From assembly GCF_037038585.1 (NCBI RefSeq), contig NC_092521.1:106222398-106286397 (forward strand): a DNA stretch of 64,000 bases, given 5' to 3'. This DNA is from Patagioenas fasciata. Taxonomy: Eukaryota; Chordata; Aves; Columbiformes; Columbidae. The notes beneath the pieces were generated by a model. That model saw only the letters and a program-made list of their open reading frames with translations, searched no databases and was not told the origin of the DNA. Below, piece by piece: positions 47,611-60,771 of the stretch (its first letter is position 1; the number at the start of each line of letters is the position of its first letter). The position numbers were made by a program, and so were the translations under genes.

Positions 47611-50451
47611 CTAGCATGCAAACAAACATTTTTAAGTACTGTCACAATACTTATGTATTTGAATTACATGTCTTTAAATTTATAAATTTAATCCATACGC
47701 ATGTAGAATAAGCTGTTTTCATGGACACTAGTATTTGTACACATTCAAAATAAATTTGAGAAAATACATTCCCTAGGTTTATAAGATTTTTCCTTTGAAC
47801 AAAACATGTAACTCTGAAATTCAAACAATACTAACTAGATTGCCAAAATGCACAAATCTTCTGATTGCCAGTTAACTTTTACTAAGATGAAGCAAAAACT
47901 GAATTTCAATAGAAATTTAGTGAAAAAACACTGAGAATCTAGTTTATTGAATTATATAAAAAAGTAACTAGATTTGTACAAGAAATTCCAAACAAAGGAA
48001 TTACAGGAATGTGATGGAAAGATTGAAGTATAAGATTGCCCTCAAGCTCCTTTAGAATGAATACAAGATTACTGTAAGCCTGGTGAAGAAAATCCAGGAA
48101 CAGTATAGAACTTCTGAAAAAATTACTAGCTTCTCATGTCATAAGAGTAAGACAGTAAGTAATAAACTGAAATTGAGCCTCTCTCCTTACATTATCAATA
48201 GTAACTAATGTTTCACTTGTGCACCCACAAATATAATCACTAAGTTTGTGTGTAAGAGGAAGAAATTGCTAGGACTTCAGAGATTTTCTTATTTTAGGAT
48301 CTACCATGGATAATTAGTTGCTCTTCTGAACAAAATAAGAGTTTCCTTACAGTTCCTGAGAAACTGCCATCTGTGTAAAACTAACAAAGATTGGAAACGA
48401 TTCATATGCTACAGTGCAACAAACATCCAGACTCTACTTAAGGCCATTTATCAAAAAGATCCACTGCCCAAAAGTAGATTCTTTACAAGTGAATTGAGTC
48501 ACTTCAAAGGGAACATCAGAAACACATGTCAGTGTAGCAGCTCTTGAGATAAGACTTATGTTGCTCTATCCTGTGCAATTTTCTTAGCACTGTAACTAGT
48601 GGTCTCCCAGTAAAAGCACAACTGTCCCCTGCCAAGCTGGGCTCACACGCTGTCCTGTGGCAGAGAGGGGAACAACAGATTACCAGCAGCGGGCCATGAG
48701 ACAGGCAGCCAGCATCTTTCAAATTCCACTAAGCAATCAAAATTGCAGCACAAACTCCAGCACTGTTTCTGTCAGTTAAACAATAGAAATGAATGAGATG
48801 TCTTTTCTCAAAAGACAAATGTTTAGGAGGCCAGAATTAACAAAAGGAAACTCAACTTTGTTCTACTACCAGAAGTCATTTCAGTGGACTATACCAACAC
48901 GCAATCCTGGAATCTTCTAGCAACAGCCTCAGATTATATAAATAAGTGTGGAGTTGAGAACAACAACCAGATACAGGATCATTCAAACACAGGAGACCAA
49001 GAAAGGTGAAAAATGCTGGGATCATACGTACTTGTATTCTATTAAGTCCTATTTTTACTATAAAGGGAAAAATGCATTAACAGAACACTATTAGAGATAG
49101 CATGTCTCACATAGTATTTTCATCCTTGATTTTGCAAGGGCAATTAAAAAAAACAAAGGCATTTGGCCTGAAATTTAGTGGCCAGTGGAGACCAACTTTA
49201 TAATTTCAAATGATTCTCTTCGCTTCACATTCTCTTCACATTTTCCTTCAAGACAATGACATTTCAAAACTGAATTTATCAGTCCCCCCGGGGAATTTTC
49301 TGCCACATCTACCATCTATCCTAAGACCCAACTGTATAACAATCATATAAGGAACAAAAGAATACTTGAAGCTCAAAAAGACCAAAGAATAACTGAAGAG
49401 TGTATAATTAAAGAGGTGTATAAATACTGAAGTAGAAACATTGCCAAGCTAAAGATAAAACACAAGGGAAATATGGAGGGTGTATATTTTTGATGGAGTG
49501 GGCAAGAATTAGGCACTGAAAGGCTGAAATTAACTAAAGGTATGTTGTGTACAATGTGAACCAAGGCTGATGAACTTCATTTAGCCTTCAAGCTCTGGTA
49601 AAACTGAAACTATGCATGGTACACAAAGTAAGTTTTCTAAGTTTTTGAAAGAAGCTCAATTTGCTAAACAGACAAAACAACGGCAACACTGTGCTCTGAA
49701 AAAAGCAGAGCAGTCACAAGTCAGTTCCACCCATGAACAGAGATGCAGTGTCCCATTTTTGTAAGCTGTCATACCCAATGTATATCTGTACTTACGCTAT
49801 TTCTACACACATGGGTTGGTAGAATGGAGGCAAGAACTGGCATTTGATAAAAAATGAAAGTTCCCTTTGTGATAGAACTACTTGGACAATAAGGATAGAA
49901 CAATGTGGGCTGTTTTTCCAGAACAAAAATACATTCACTTTAATGTAGTTAATTAGAAGACTACACTAGTGTAAAATTTAGTTAAGTTTCACATTCTTAC
50001 AGAAAATAAAATTCACGTTCTGTGAATTACCTTGAAGGGAAAGTTGATAATATTTAGAAGAAAGCATAAGTCAAAATGAAGAATACTTTTCAGTGAAAAA
50101 TGCTAAATCACAGTATATAAAACAACATACAAAAATACACATATTGCAAATCATTATTCAAGAAACATGCATACAATGCACAAGACCACAAGAACCAGGG
50201 AACACAACCTAGGTTGCTTAAGTGAAATGAAATTTCAACTTACAGATTTCCCCATTCTCTACATGGAAGGGAAGCAAATGCACAGAAAGTGTATGCCATT
50301 AGGTACATTTTTAAATCAACAGTATTAATATATTATAGAGGCACAGCAAGTTTGAACTGTAATTTCCACTCCCAACCACATATAGTAGTTTTAAAATAAT
50401 ATCTGAAGTGTCTTGCACAATTCTCAAGTAATAGGAAATATTTCCAAAATA

Positions 50452-51320
50452 CAATCATAGAATAACTTCAGTTGGGAGAGACCCTCAGGATCATAAAGTC
50501 CAACCACAACCTAACTCTAGCACTGAAACATGTCACTAAGAGCCTCATCTAAATGTCTTTTAAAGACCTCCAAGGATGGTGACTCCACCACTTCACTGGG
50601 CAGCCTGTTCCAATGCCTGACAACCCCTTCTGTGAAGAATTTTTTCCTAATACCCAAGCTAAATCTCCCCTAGTGCAACTTCAGGCCATTTCCTCTTGTA
50701 CTATCACTTGTTACTTGGGAGAAGAGACCAACACCCTCCATGCTACCACCTCCTTTCACATAGCTGTAGAGAGTGATAAGGCCTCCCCATAGACTCCTTT
50801 TCTCCGAGTTAAACAGCCCCAGTTCCCTCAGCTGCTCCTCATCAGAGTTGTGCTCCAGACCATTCACCAGCTTCTTTGCCCTTCTACAAACTCACTCTAG
50901 TACCTCAATGTCTTTCCTGTAGTGAGGGGCCCAAAACTGAACACAGTATTCAAGGTGGGGCCTCACCAGTGACAAGTTCAGGGACACAATCACTTACTTA
51001 GTCCTGCTGGCCACACTATTGCAGATACAAGCCAGGATGCTGTTGGCCTTCTTAGTCACCTGGGCACACTGCTGGGTCATGTTCAGCCACCTTTGACCAA
51101 CAGTCCCGGGTCCTTCTCCTCCAGGCAGCTTTCCAGCCACTCTTCCCTAAGCCTGTAGTGCTGCCTGGGGTTGTTGTGACCCAAGTACAGGACACAGCAC
51201 TTGGCTTTGTTAAATCTCGCACAAATGGCCTCAGCCCAATGATCCAGCCCATCCAGATCCCTTTGTAGAGCCTTCCTACTGTTCAACAGATCAACACTCC
51301 CACCCAAGACATTAACAAAA
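50452..51320 (-). mobile_element. CR1 LINE copy in SLC12A7 intron
   Basis: An 870-base 5'-truncated CR1 on the minus strand: 3' tail and UTR (CAATCATAGAATAACTTCAG, GGATGGTGACTCCACCACTT), then the ORF2 end ([54 protein letters not shown]). It has the same orientation as SLC12A7. Confidence 0.93.
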
Positions 51321-51894
51321 AAGCCCCTAAGAATTACAGTATAATGCAGGTCAAAACAAAAACTGTGCTTTAGAGTGTGAGCAAGGTGATGTTTGGAATT
51401 TGCAGAAACCAAACTGTTTCTGAAAAGCTCAGAGCAAATCCACAAAACAATGTCAGACTTTAAGGTGCTAATTCTAACTGTATCTTCTAACTCCATTTTC
51501 TATGAGACCTAGATTTCAGATTTCCTTTAGATATTTAAATTCCCCTTGACATCCACAGTTTTGCTTTAGGCATGTGGAAAAAATAGTCTAGGCCACGGTT
51601 ATAACAGCATTCTTCCTGAAATCAAAAACTATGCATGTGTATGCTTGAATCATAACATGAGGAAGCAAGGAAGTCCATGCCATTCTGCCTACAACATCAG
51701 GTTTGACAAAGGTAGTAGCTCTTACCTATTTAAGAGCTTAAGACTTCAAAGTAATAAAAAGACAAAGAAATATGTCACAGAAAATATTTAATATAACAAG
51801 ACATACATGTAAGCACATGTTGCTTTGCTTACAGGATGAGGGCTGAATGTCCATTTAAAAGAAGAAAAAAAAAAATCTTGTGAATGACTATTCT

Positions 51895-52180
51895 CTCTGG
51901 TGACCAACGATAGGACCCAAGGGAATGGCAGGAAGATATGTCAGGGGAGGTTTAGGCTGGACATTAGGAAAAGGTTCTTCACTCAAGAGGGTGGTGGAGC
52001 ACTGCAACAGGCTCCTCAGGGAGGTAGTCATGGCCCCAAGACTGACAGTGTTCAAGAAGCAACTGGACAATGTCCTCAGATACATGGTGTGAATTTTGGG
52101 GTTGTCATATGCAGGGACAAGAGTTGGACTTGATGATCCTTGTGGCTCCCTTCCAACCCAAGACATTCTATGATTCTTCA
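51895..52180 (+). mobile_element. CR1 LINE 3' end in SLC12A7 intron
   Basis: Plus-strand CR1 3' end (AGGTTTAGGCTGGACATTAG, GGGACAAGAGTTGGACTTGA, CCTTGTGGCTCCCTTCCAAC) with the tail ACATTCTATGATTCTT. It lies in the opposite orientation to the CR1 at 50452-51320 about 575 bases away. Confidence 0.92.
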
Positions 52181-52319
52181 CAGTCATTGCTGTTCCACCC
52201 AAGTCCATGCTAGTTTCATAAGCATGGTATTTAAGTGCATGGAAAGATCACCTTTGTAATGAACTCTACATAAAAATAAAAATTAAATATAAAATAAAAA
52301 ACCCACAACAGAACAATCA

Positions 52320-52337
52320 CCCCCCCCCCCCCCCCCC
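52320..52337. repeat. Poly-C run (18)
   Basis: Eighteen consecutive C in the intron, 58 bases from the end of an SLC12A7 exon. Long C/G homopolymers are rare in this AT-rich region, and the length should be treated with care as a possible sequencing artefact. Confidence 0.9.
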
Positions 52338-52394
52338 TAAAATACAGAGTCAAATAATAAACTCTAAACACTACATGGCTACACATATACTTAC

Positions 52395-52576
52395 GGTTTC
52401 ATGTTAAAAATATCTTTAAAGCCAGTCACATTCAAATCTTTGTTTTTATGCTTTTCAGCTACAAACTTTTCTTTAGTCCAAGTCATTTGCACTTTTTCCG
52501 GCATAGCAGCAGCCACACTTGATTTGACTGCTGGAGTTGAGTGCGAAGCAGTGTTTCTGTCATGGATCAGCTGAGC
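52395..52576 (-). CDS. SLC12A7: SLC12A7 exon with second inhibitory phosphosite
   Basis: The exon begins after GGCCAG and ends CC|GTAAGT. It encodes AQLIHDRNTASHSTPAVKSS, then VAAAMPEKVQMTWTKEKFVA and EKHKNKDLNVTGFKDIFNMK. AQLIHDRNTASH is specific to KCC4. The threonine of VQMTWTKEK corresponds to the second site (Thr1007 in KCC2, Thr1048 in KCC3) whose phosphorylation through WNK-SPAK/OSR1 signalling keeps the transporter off in normal-volume cells. Its first codon is in phase 0, so it can splice either to the 39-codon exon or to the exon before that. Confidence 0.96.
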
Positions 52577-53218
52577 CTGGCCACAGAACAATCAATTACC
52601 TCAAGATTCAGTCAAAAAGAGTATTTGTAGATTACGCAGTATTAAAATTTTGAAAAGGAATTTCACAGCAGTTCAACAAAAGAATATACAGAAAAATGCA
52701 CCTTACATTATTATTTTCTCAGATACTGTCACAAACACTGTCCATTTCACATACCTTTAGGTGAACTACCAACATGACTCATGATCTCAGTAACACAACT
52801 TTTGACTGGCTGAATTGAAGACTAGCTACATTCCACTAGATTATTTATGCATGCAAGTGCATATTACAGAACAAAACCAATTAACATAATCACAATGGGG
52901 CCTCCTCTTCCCTTGTAATAGCAGAAATTCAAATCACAACTTTAAGAACACAACATTGTTGTTTCCACATTCATACACACTTGTATGTTCTCCATTTTCC
53001 ATTTCCCTTGCTCCTCTTAAGAATGAAGAAATATTTAACATGTTATTTATTCACTTCACTTTCCCTCATATTATTTTTTCCATAGGTTTCTGTATTTCCA
53101 TTGAACACAACACAAATACAGTACCTTAGACTTAAAATCATAAGTACGGGGGAGAATTGTTTTTGAGTGAGGGGTTGCAGGTGTGGTTGGTTTTTTGTGG
53201 TTTGTTCCCCTCCGCCTC

Positions 53219-53243
53219 TTTTTTTTTTTTTTTTTTTTTTTTT
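53219..53243. repeat. Poly-T run (25)
   Basis: A homopolymer of 25 T in an SLC12A7 intron, preceded by a CT-rich stretch. There is no sign of an associated retrogene. Confidence 0.9.
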
Positions 53244-54561
53244 ACATTTTTAGTAGGTACAAAGTCTTTTCAGAGACTTGATAAATCATGAGTTGAAGCA
53301 CCTGTTCCATTTGGGAACATCAATTAATCACGTGTTAGTGATGGTCATGTCCATTTATGTTGCATTTCAGAAGTATCAATTTCTTTCAGGTCATCAAAAG
53401 CATGAATAAAATAAGGACAGATAAGAAAACTACTTCCTATTTCTGAACAGCAATTCCCTCAGTGGTTCACAAACTGTAACTGCAGCTGCTTTTAAAAGGT
53501 CTAAGAGATTCTATATTTTTCCCAAGTTATTTCCCTAGTATCTTTCCTTGAGGATTCCTGAATCCTAGAGTTCACTTTTGGGGCTTGCATAATATCTATT
53601 TGACAGTCCTCAGATCTCCCGAGAAGATTAAATCACAAGTCAAGACTACAAATCTGAAGTTACTGTGGATACAGTTCTATCATGAGAATGCAAAAAGGTA
53701 ACAAATACATGCAGATACTATGTGTGCCATACAGCAGTATCAAACTAACAATTTCAAACTAACAACTGTTAGTTCAGAGCAACTATGCTTCAATGGAAGA
53801 AAGTTTGTCATATTTAGAAAGACAGCAAGGCCAAGAGAAATTCTGGATCTGTAGCACACACCTATAAAGAAGCACACTTTCATTAGGGCTATTTTGATAC
53901 CAAATTAACTACGTGTTAATTAATTAACTAACATGTTCTTGTCATACTTCATGAAGAAATGGAAACACAAAGGTATACAGCATTTCCACAAACTAGGCTA
54001 CGAGCAACAGTTCAAGTGCACACTAAAATAATTGATTACATCACTCCGTTTCCTTTCAAACTCACCATGCAGAAAGTATTAACATTTATGGGTTAATGAT
54101 GGCTTGTCAATAAGCATAGAAATGTCTTTAAACAGCCTTAGTATATCTATACAGTCTCTGAGAAGCTCGAGTACTGCAATGTCAGAACTATACAGGAAGG
54201 CAGTGCGTTATGAAAGCAAGAAATATGTTATTAAGGAAACTATTAAGACTTTAAGAGATAGAAGGCAGGGAAATCTCTTTGCTTCTGGCTCTTGTGAAAA
54301 ACAGGCACTCAAACATAAGTGCTTCTTTTATGGAAAATAAGTATAAGAAAAAAAGGATTTAGCTCATGTCACAGAAGCATCATCTAGAGAAAAAATATAG
54401 GGTAAGATAATGAAGTTAGAAAAATATTGAATTAAAAATTTATGAAGAACTGTTCCATAACAACAAATAACCAAGTTATTCCTTTGTAGTTTGGTCCAAA
54501 ATAGCGGCACTTCAAGTGTTGCTATAGGAAAATATATCTAGCCAGTACTACGTCCAACTAC

Positions 54562-54678
54562 CTCCTCCTCTTGACAATCATTAGTCAGCAGTGCCTGCAC
54601 ATCTTGGCCAATGGACTGTGGACTGGAGTAGCTTTTCCTTCTGACTGAGCCTCGAGACTCATCAGTGATGCTCTGAAT
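54562..54678 (-). CDS. SLC12A7: SLC12A7 39-codon exon, probable cassette
   Basis: The exon runs from the acceptor TTTTTGTCCCAG to GAGGAG|GTAGTT, 117 bases in phase 0 on both sides. It encodes IQSITDESRGSVRRKSYSSP followed by QSIGQDVQALLTNDCQEEE. The IQSITDESRGS block matches the same position in KCC2 (SLC12A5). KCC4 forms that I know join KNERERE or KNEQERE directly to AQLIHDRN, so this exon is likely optional. It is rich in Ser and acidic residues and sits between the two regulatory threonines. Confidence 0.85.
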
Positions 54679-57600
54679 CTGGGACAAAAAGGTTACCAAT
54701 GACAAAAAAACCCACCACCACCAGTCTACAGACAAAAGCAGATGATCATGTCATTCAAAATAAGAATTGTCTTTGTTTAAATAGATGAGATTCAATATCA
54801 TAGCTTATTATAATCTTGCTTTCTTTTCACAAATATGCCATATGTTTATATATACTATTTTGGGATGTTAAGCAGTTAGTTACCAAGTCTCTTTACAGAG
54901 ATTTATGAAAAGAGGAAGTGAATCGAATCCTTAGTCTACATAGGAACCTCAAATACTCACTCATTTGTGAGGTTCACAACCCTTCATATATGTGATGCTT
55001 CAGATGAATTGATTTTATTCAGTTACAATCAAAAGTATAAAAAAAAATTAAGCAGATGAGAAAGCTGCTTTCTGATTCTAAACTCTGACTTGTTTCCCAG
55101 CAATTCAAACTATAATTAGGCTCCTTGCCTACATGCACCCAGATTTCTGCCTATCTTACCAAACAGCAGCAATCTGCTGCACAATCCAACACAAAGCAGT
55201 GGTGAGATGGATGACTGCCTTTTCACAGCTCAAATGATATCACTGCCTGCCTCAGCAGCCAGAGAAGGAAGCCAATAACCACCAGGAAGGGCAGCAAGCA
55301 AGTGAGGGAGGTTCTACGTTTTCTTTAGTCTTTGTAGCGTTACTGTCAGAATCAAATGTTTGGCAGTTGCACTCAAGTCTTCAGATCTCACTCTCTGCAG
55401 GTATGTGTTACATTTACACCTGAATAGAAGCAAATCAACCAGTTTTTCAAAAAAAAAGGAAACAAATCCAATGGATCCCTGTGCCCCAATTTCACAAGAA
55501 AATCCAGGGGGAAGATCAAATAAGGTTCTATTTTAAAGAGTGACAGAAGAGGGGAGGGTGATTCTTCAGGGATAAGAGTATGCCTAGAGGGAAACAGTAA
55601 AAGAATGCCATACAAAACCAAATTCTCCTCTTTGCGAAGGTCTGAATCTTGTTTGAGGAGATACTAGCACACAAGTGAGGTTAAAATACTAATCTTGGTG
55701 GTAACAGGAAACAAAACTATAAGCATCATTCATAAGTTGGAGTATCAGCATTATATTTGAATATCTGGAGACATAACTAAAATAAAGGCAACGGTAATTT
55801 GAACTAGTGATATTAATGAGAAAAATGTTTTGGAGGTCATCATGAAACTGAAGGGGATGGCTCAGCTCATTTAAGACAAGATGATGAGATTAAGAAAGGT
55901 ACACTGAGTGCATATTCTCAACTTGTAGCTCCAGAGGAAGTGAAAGCATAACTAAACATTTTCTGATGAAAATACAATTAGGGAATAGACTGCCTTAGCT
56001 AACAGAATTATTTGGTATACTGCTTCCTACAGAGTTCATTTAGAAACTGCTTATATAGAGCTTGCTTAGCATAAGTAACTTAGTTCTCTCTGGTTGCAAG
56101 CTGTGAACTTTGGAACTTTCTGCCTTGTTAATCCAAAAAGGCCCCAAAGACTGTTTGAAAGAGAGGATAAAAGTGCTATATCCCTAGAACTAAGCAAAGG
56201 AACGATAGGAGGGTCTAAAAGAAAATGAGAAACAGAAGGTTTTGGCTATGCCAAGCACTTATTTTTTCTTCCCAGCTACAGGTGCAAAATAACAAATGAA
56301 GGTCAGGACTTAGACTGATATCTTGTCTGATCAGTAAAAGACAACTACCCACAGAGATAAACAGCCCACCTGACAAAAATGAAGAGGATCCAATGAAGCA
56401 GGAGGAGACAGATTAATTTTACAATTAGTCCAAACTGACACACAAGAGGTCAAAAGCTTAGACTGTAACCATATAATTTGGCCAGGGTCTTTGCTAGGGG
56501 TATGACTTCCAGAGGCACCCAGCTCAATCTGCTTTATGTTGTACCTTATAAATTATTTATTTTAGAGGAATTTCTGGAATTCATGCTGAGTCTCTGCTTT
56601 GGGACACCCAGAGTGAAGAAGCTTCCCTAACAATACAAAAGAACAAGGTAGATTAAGATATGCCAATCAGAAATAGACAGATATGGCTTTTATTCTTGGA
56701 CAAGGCAGGAAATAAGAACTAGATGTTCTTAGATTTATCAAGGATTTTACTTCAGATAATGAAATAAACTCAAAGGCATTTTTAATATCTCAGATTGTAC
56801 CCTGCCTTGATATGAAGAAACAGACTGGAGTTATAACCATGATGAGAGAAAAGTGAGCAATAAAAACATACACAGGAGGGCAAAGGCATGAAAGCTTCCA
56901 AGCAACCAACACTCAAGTAATACAGACTCCAACCAGCTCACAAAGTTGAGAAGAAAATTTGCCTCCACTGCAATTTATATGCTATAGACTATAGAGCCTT
57001 ATGTCCTTGGGCTACTTGTAATGAATACATGAGGAAGTTAAATCATTGAAGCTATTAATCTACAGTAGGTGTTCAACTCCACTAGAAAAATACTAGCATT
57101 CAATAATGAAATGAGAAAAATTTAAAGATACTGAGTAAGGAGTAGAGGATAACTTGTTTTTTTTTTACTGAAAATATGTTAGGCAGGCTCAGATTAAAAA
57201 AAAAAAAATACTTTGATACAGATGAGAAGAAAGAAGATTTACAGCAGCACATTATTGTGGTAATACAAGGCAGTTTTAGGAACCTTAAAAAAAAAAAACA
57301 TCCTGCCAAACGGAAAAACAAACACATACCATACCAACTGCATAGATTTGTAGGATTAACACCAAAATGGCTTAGGTATAAAACGAGTTACAATTATCAG
57401 TAGAAAAAAAGTCACAAGAAAAAAATCTAGTTATTTTATGAATGAGCAGTTAAACATAGTGGAGATCTCTTATTTAGCTAGGAGGGTAATCACAGTGACA
57501 GCAGAGCCAAAGCATTTAATACATCACTAAAAATTGATTATAATAATAGGATAACTAACACAGTAAATGAAGGGGTAGGAGCACAAACCAAAAGAAAAGA

Positions 57601-58165
57601 AAAATAGTTAAAAGTTACAATCACTTACAAAAGTACAGTTGCACAAAGCCTGTCGCTACAACATGCAAAATACACCAGGGACTAGTAAGTATAGAGGAGC
57701 AGGAAATGTAGCATTCTCATCTGGATATCATAGGATTATAAGTCAGCCAGCCTAATTTTGGCTCCAGAAACAATTAGTTGACACATAAAACATTCAAAGT
57801 CATGCAGAAACTAAAAAACAGTGTGAATTAGCAAGACCAAGGCACAAATAAATCTGAATAGTCATGAACCTTAGATACTGATATATGCGAAGTCTGGAAA
57901 TGTTCTAGATATACTTCATGCTGACATAAGTGTTTTGCTAGTAAATACTTGTACTAATCTTAAGGACACAAAAACTGTAAACATCTGCTCAAATAAAAAA
58001 AGGATTTTTTTTTCCACACAACCTCGTAAGTGAAACCTGCTGTAGAGAAACTAACATTGAAAACAGCTATAAAAGCTTTTGACTAGTTCAAAACTCATTA
58101 AAAGCCACAGCCAAGAAATACTACTTTCAGATTTTTCATAGAACGTCTTGCCACAAAGTCCCTAC

Positions 58166-58273
58166 CTCTCTTTCCCTTTCATTCTTTGATAGCTGCATCT
58201 GTTTTAGCATCTGAGATCGCTGTTCCATCATAAGTGTCTTCTCATATGTGAATGCAGAAATATCATTTTCAAA
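58166..58273 (-). CDS. SLC12A7: SLC12A7 exon with first inhibitory phosphosite
   Basis: Between CTTGCAG and GAG|GTAGGG the exon encodes [20 protein letters not shown] followed by [16 protein letters not shown] (36 codons, phase 0). The threonine in [10 protein letters not shown] corresponds to Thr906 of KCC2 and Thr926 of human KCC4, the first WNK-SPAK-linked inhibitory site. Charged and helical, cytoplasmic. Confidence 0.96.
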
Positions 58274-59808
58274 CTGCAAGAGATTGGCATTAGAAGCATC
58301 AGAAGAGAAGTATTACACAAAAGAACCACGTTTAGACTACACTTGTTCCTGCTTTCATTCAGTCCTGGATGTATTTATCACATCATAGTATTCCCAAGCA
58401 TATAATTGATATAATCATTTCTGTTCTCATTCTTAGAACTTCTTCAAACAGCAGTCTCACACAATGAACTATCCTATAGCAACATCTGTGGGATTTTTAT
58501 CTAAATTTGAGGTACTTGGGACAGACTTTCCATTTTTCTCTTCCAACTAGGTTGCAGAAATGAGAAAGGGTTGAAAGTGCTTATTTAAACTGGGTCTGCA
58601 TTGCTGCTCTCCTGAGCATGTGTGCACAGCTGGTTCCTTAAAAACTGTTTAGCGCCACAAAATAACACGTCATCCTTTCACCAGTGAGAAATATTCATGA
58701 ACAGAAGCATCTATGAAGAAACTCCAGCATACATTCTCACATCAGCGCAAAGCTAAAATACAACAAAAATCTATGGCGGTCATGTATGTTGTCACTGAAT
58801 CAATGTCTCTTATCTTTTGGAAAATTCTCAGGTTTAAATATGACCCACATAAGAATAAATTGTGCTTCCTATATTATCTTTCCAGTAAAAATCCAGCCAA
58901 GACTGAGCCAATTTATGGTGTTCTGTTCATCTTTTCATCAGAACGTGCCACAGCATTTTAGTCTTTTATATTCAGTACTCTAAAAAAAAAAACCAACAAT
59001 AACAACAAAAAACCCACACCAAAACTAAAATAAATAAAGAAATAGATTTATCTTACTTCCTAGATCAAAATACTAACCAAATTTTTCGTAAGTCATTTTT
59101 TTCATAATTAATTTAAACAATCCTTAAATTTCACTTTATGGCTAACTAGCACAATAAGTCTTTTTGACAGGTTTTGTTCATTCCAGGAGCTGGTGGCAGT
59201 TTAAGTATTGAACCAGTTGACAGACTACAGCTTCAGTCCTTAGCAGTCTATGACCAGTATTTAAAAATGGAAAAAAGTTAGAACTCATTTTATCCCTACT
59301 TGACTTGTGAATCAGTAGCTATATCATCTTGTTGTTCACTACTAAAGAGGCTGGCAACGCCCAAAACAACCAACATACTCCCATGGGGACCTAGGGATTC
59401 CTTATTCCAGGGAGATATTCATACAGCAGTTCGAAAAACAAATATGTCCATCCTCTCTCATGCTGGATGCCATGGACTATTAGATTAAGCACATTCTGCC
59501 TTCCATTTCAGTGCCCGCTAATAATTCAAGCATTTCCTTCCTGAATGAACTGTCTCTATGGAGTAGTCCTCATAAATAAAGTAGGCACTAACATACCAAA
59601 ACTCTACTTGCCAAAACCATTAAACTCAGTATCTCATACAGTAGCATTGTGACATGGTATGATAATGTTGCTTTAAGAAACTTTTTTTCTAGGTAAGCCT
59701 GCAATCTTTCCCTTCTCATATTTGGGCTAACATCTCTTACTTTCAAAAATGCTAAATCCATTTTCCCAAACTTAGTCTCAATTGCACCTAAAATAATCAG
59801 TAACATAC

Positions 59809-59940
59809 CATTTCAACAACTTCCACTTCCGCATTCAGTCTAAGATGATACAAGAACATCTGAAGATCCTTCTTCATTTGAATGCTATTATCATCCATTT
59901 GAGCGACAGTGAAGATACGCATTTTACATTTTCTCCAAAC
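59809..59940 (-). CDS. SLC12A7: SLC12A7 exon [10 protein letters not shown]...VVEM
   Basis: The exon follows acceptor TTTTTGACAG and ends ATG|GTATGT. It encodes [20 protein letters not shown] followed by [20 protein letters not shown] and VVEM (44 codons), a core part of the C-terminal regulatory domain conserved in all KCCs. The intron before it uses a GC donor. Confidence 0.96.
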
Positions 59941-60088
59941 CTGTCAAAAAGATACATTATAACAGTTTGTAACAGTGGTTGCTATCACTATGCATAACTC
60001 TACCAAGTTGAAAGAGTATTTCATTAGAAACCCTTAGAACTATTAATTGCTAGAAAACAAAATCCCAGCCATTTTCTGTTGTCCTTGC

Positions 60089-60258
60089 CTTGTGCTGTCG
60101 AAGAAGAAAAGGCAGTAACATCAGCATGCCACCATCATGAACAATCCACCATACATCTATGTTTCCTTCAGTAAAACGTTCTTGATTTGTTGGAAATAAG
60201 TCTATGTTTTTAGCCACCAGCAGTGCTTGCTGAGCTGCTGTTGTTTCTCGTACAGTGT
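60089..60258 (-). CDS. SLC12A7: SLC12A7 exon [10 protein letters not shown]...LLRQHK
   Basis: After acceptor CCTTTGCAG the exon encodes (D)[18 protein letters not shown] followed by [20 protein letters not shown] and [18 protein letters not shown]. The 3' splice junction reads CACAAG|GCAAGG, so the next intron starts with GC instead of GT. No usable GT is near, and the frame stops 12 codons further on. Confidence 0.95.
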
Positions 60259-60575
60259 CTGCAAAGGAAAACAAGATCAAGAACTTCCAGCTTTCAGTCA
60301 CAGCTTTTGTTTTGAATGTAAAACTTAAATCCTCACAGATTCTGCTGAGGCAAAAGAAGAACATCCTGGGTTTAGGGACCAACCGGCTTGAGAGAAGAAT
60401 AAGAGAAGCTACGGCTGAGGTGACTGAGGGTTGAGAAAACCCACTCCATGTGAAATCAGATGTGGGGAAATATTCAGTTGTCCACCATACATTCAGTGTC
60501 ACATTTACTCCACACAGCAAATACATCAGTTACATAGTTGTACTACAAATGCACAGGAGAAAGTAAAAAACATAC

Positions 60576-60771
60576 CAACAAAATTTTTCCACGAGAAACG
60601 ATTTTCTGTCTGCTTCCATGACTGTGGCCATGCCATCAGGACTGTGTTGTGCTTCATCCCTCCTAGACCAGCTGACTGAATTAAATAGGATATTCCATCT
60701 CTGAAATTGGGAGACACCACAATCTGGCAAAATCCTTTAGTTTTTTCTACTCCCATTAAGGCCTTAACATT
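60576..60771 (-). CDS. SLC12A7: SLC12A7 exon [10 protein letters not shown]...SWKNFV
   Basis: From acceptor CATTTTGCAG to GTTG|GTATGT the exon encodes [20 protein letters not shown] followed by [20 protein letters not shown] and [20 protein letters not shown]. These match the K-Cl cotransporter C-terminal domain (the [15 protein letters not shown] block). The last base starts an Asp codon completed by the next exon. Confidence 0.96.

Noticed and set aside
51083-51496. A 137-codon minus-strand frame inside SLC12A7
   Set aside because: Its second half is CR1 ORF2 and the rest is intron without family resemblance.
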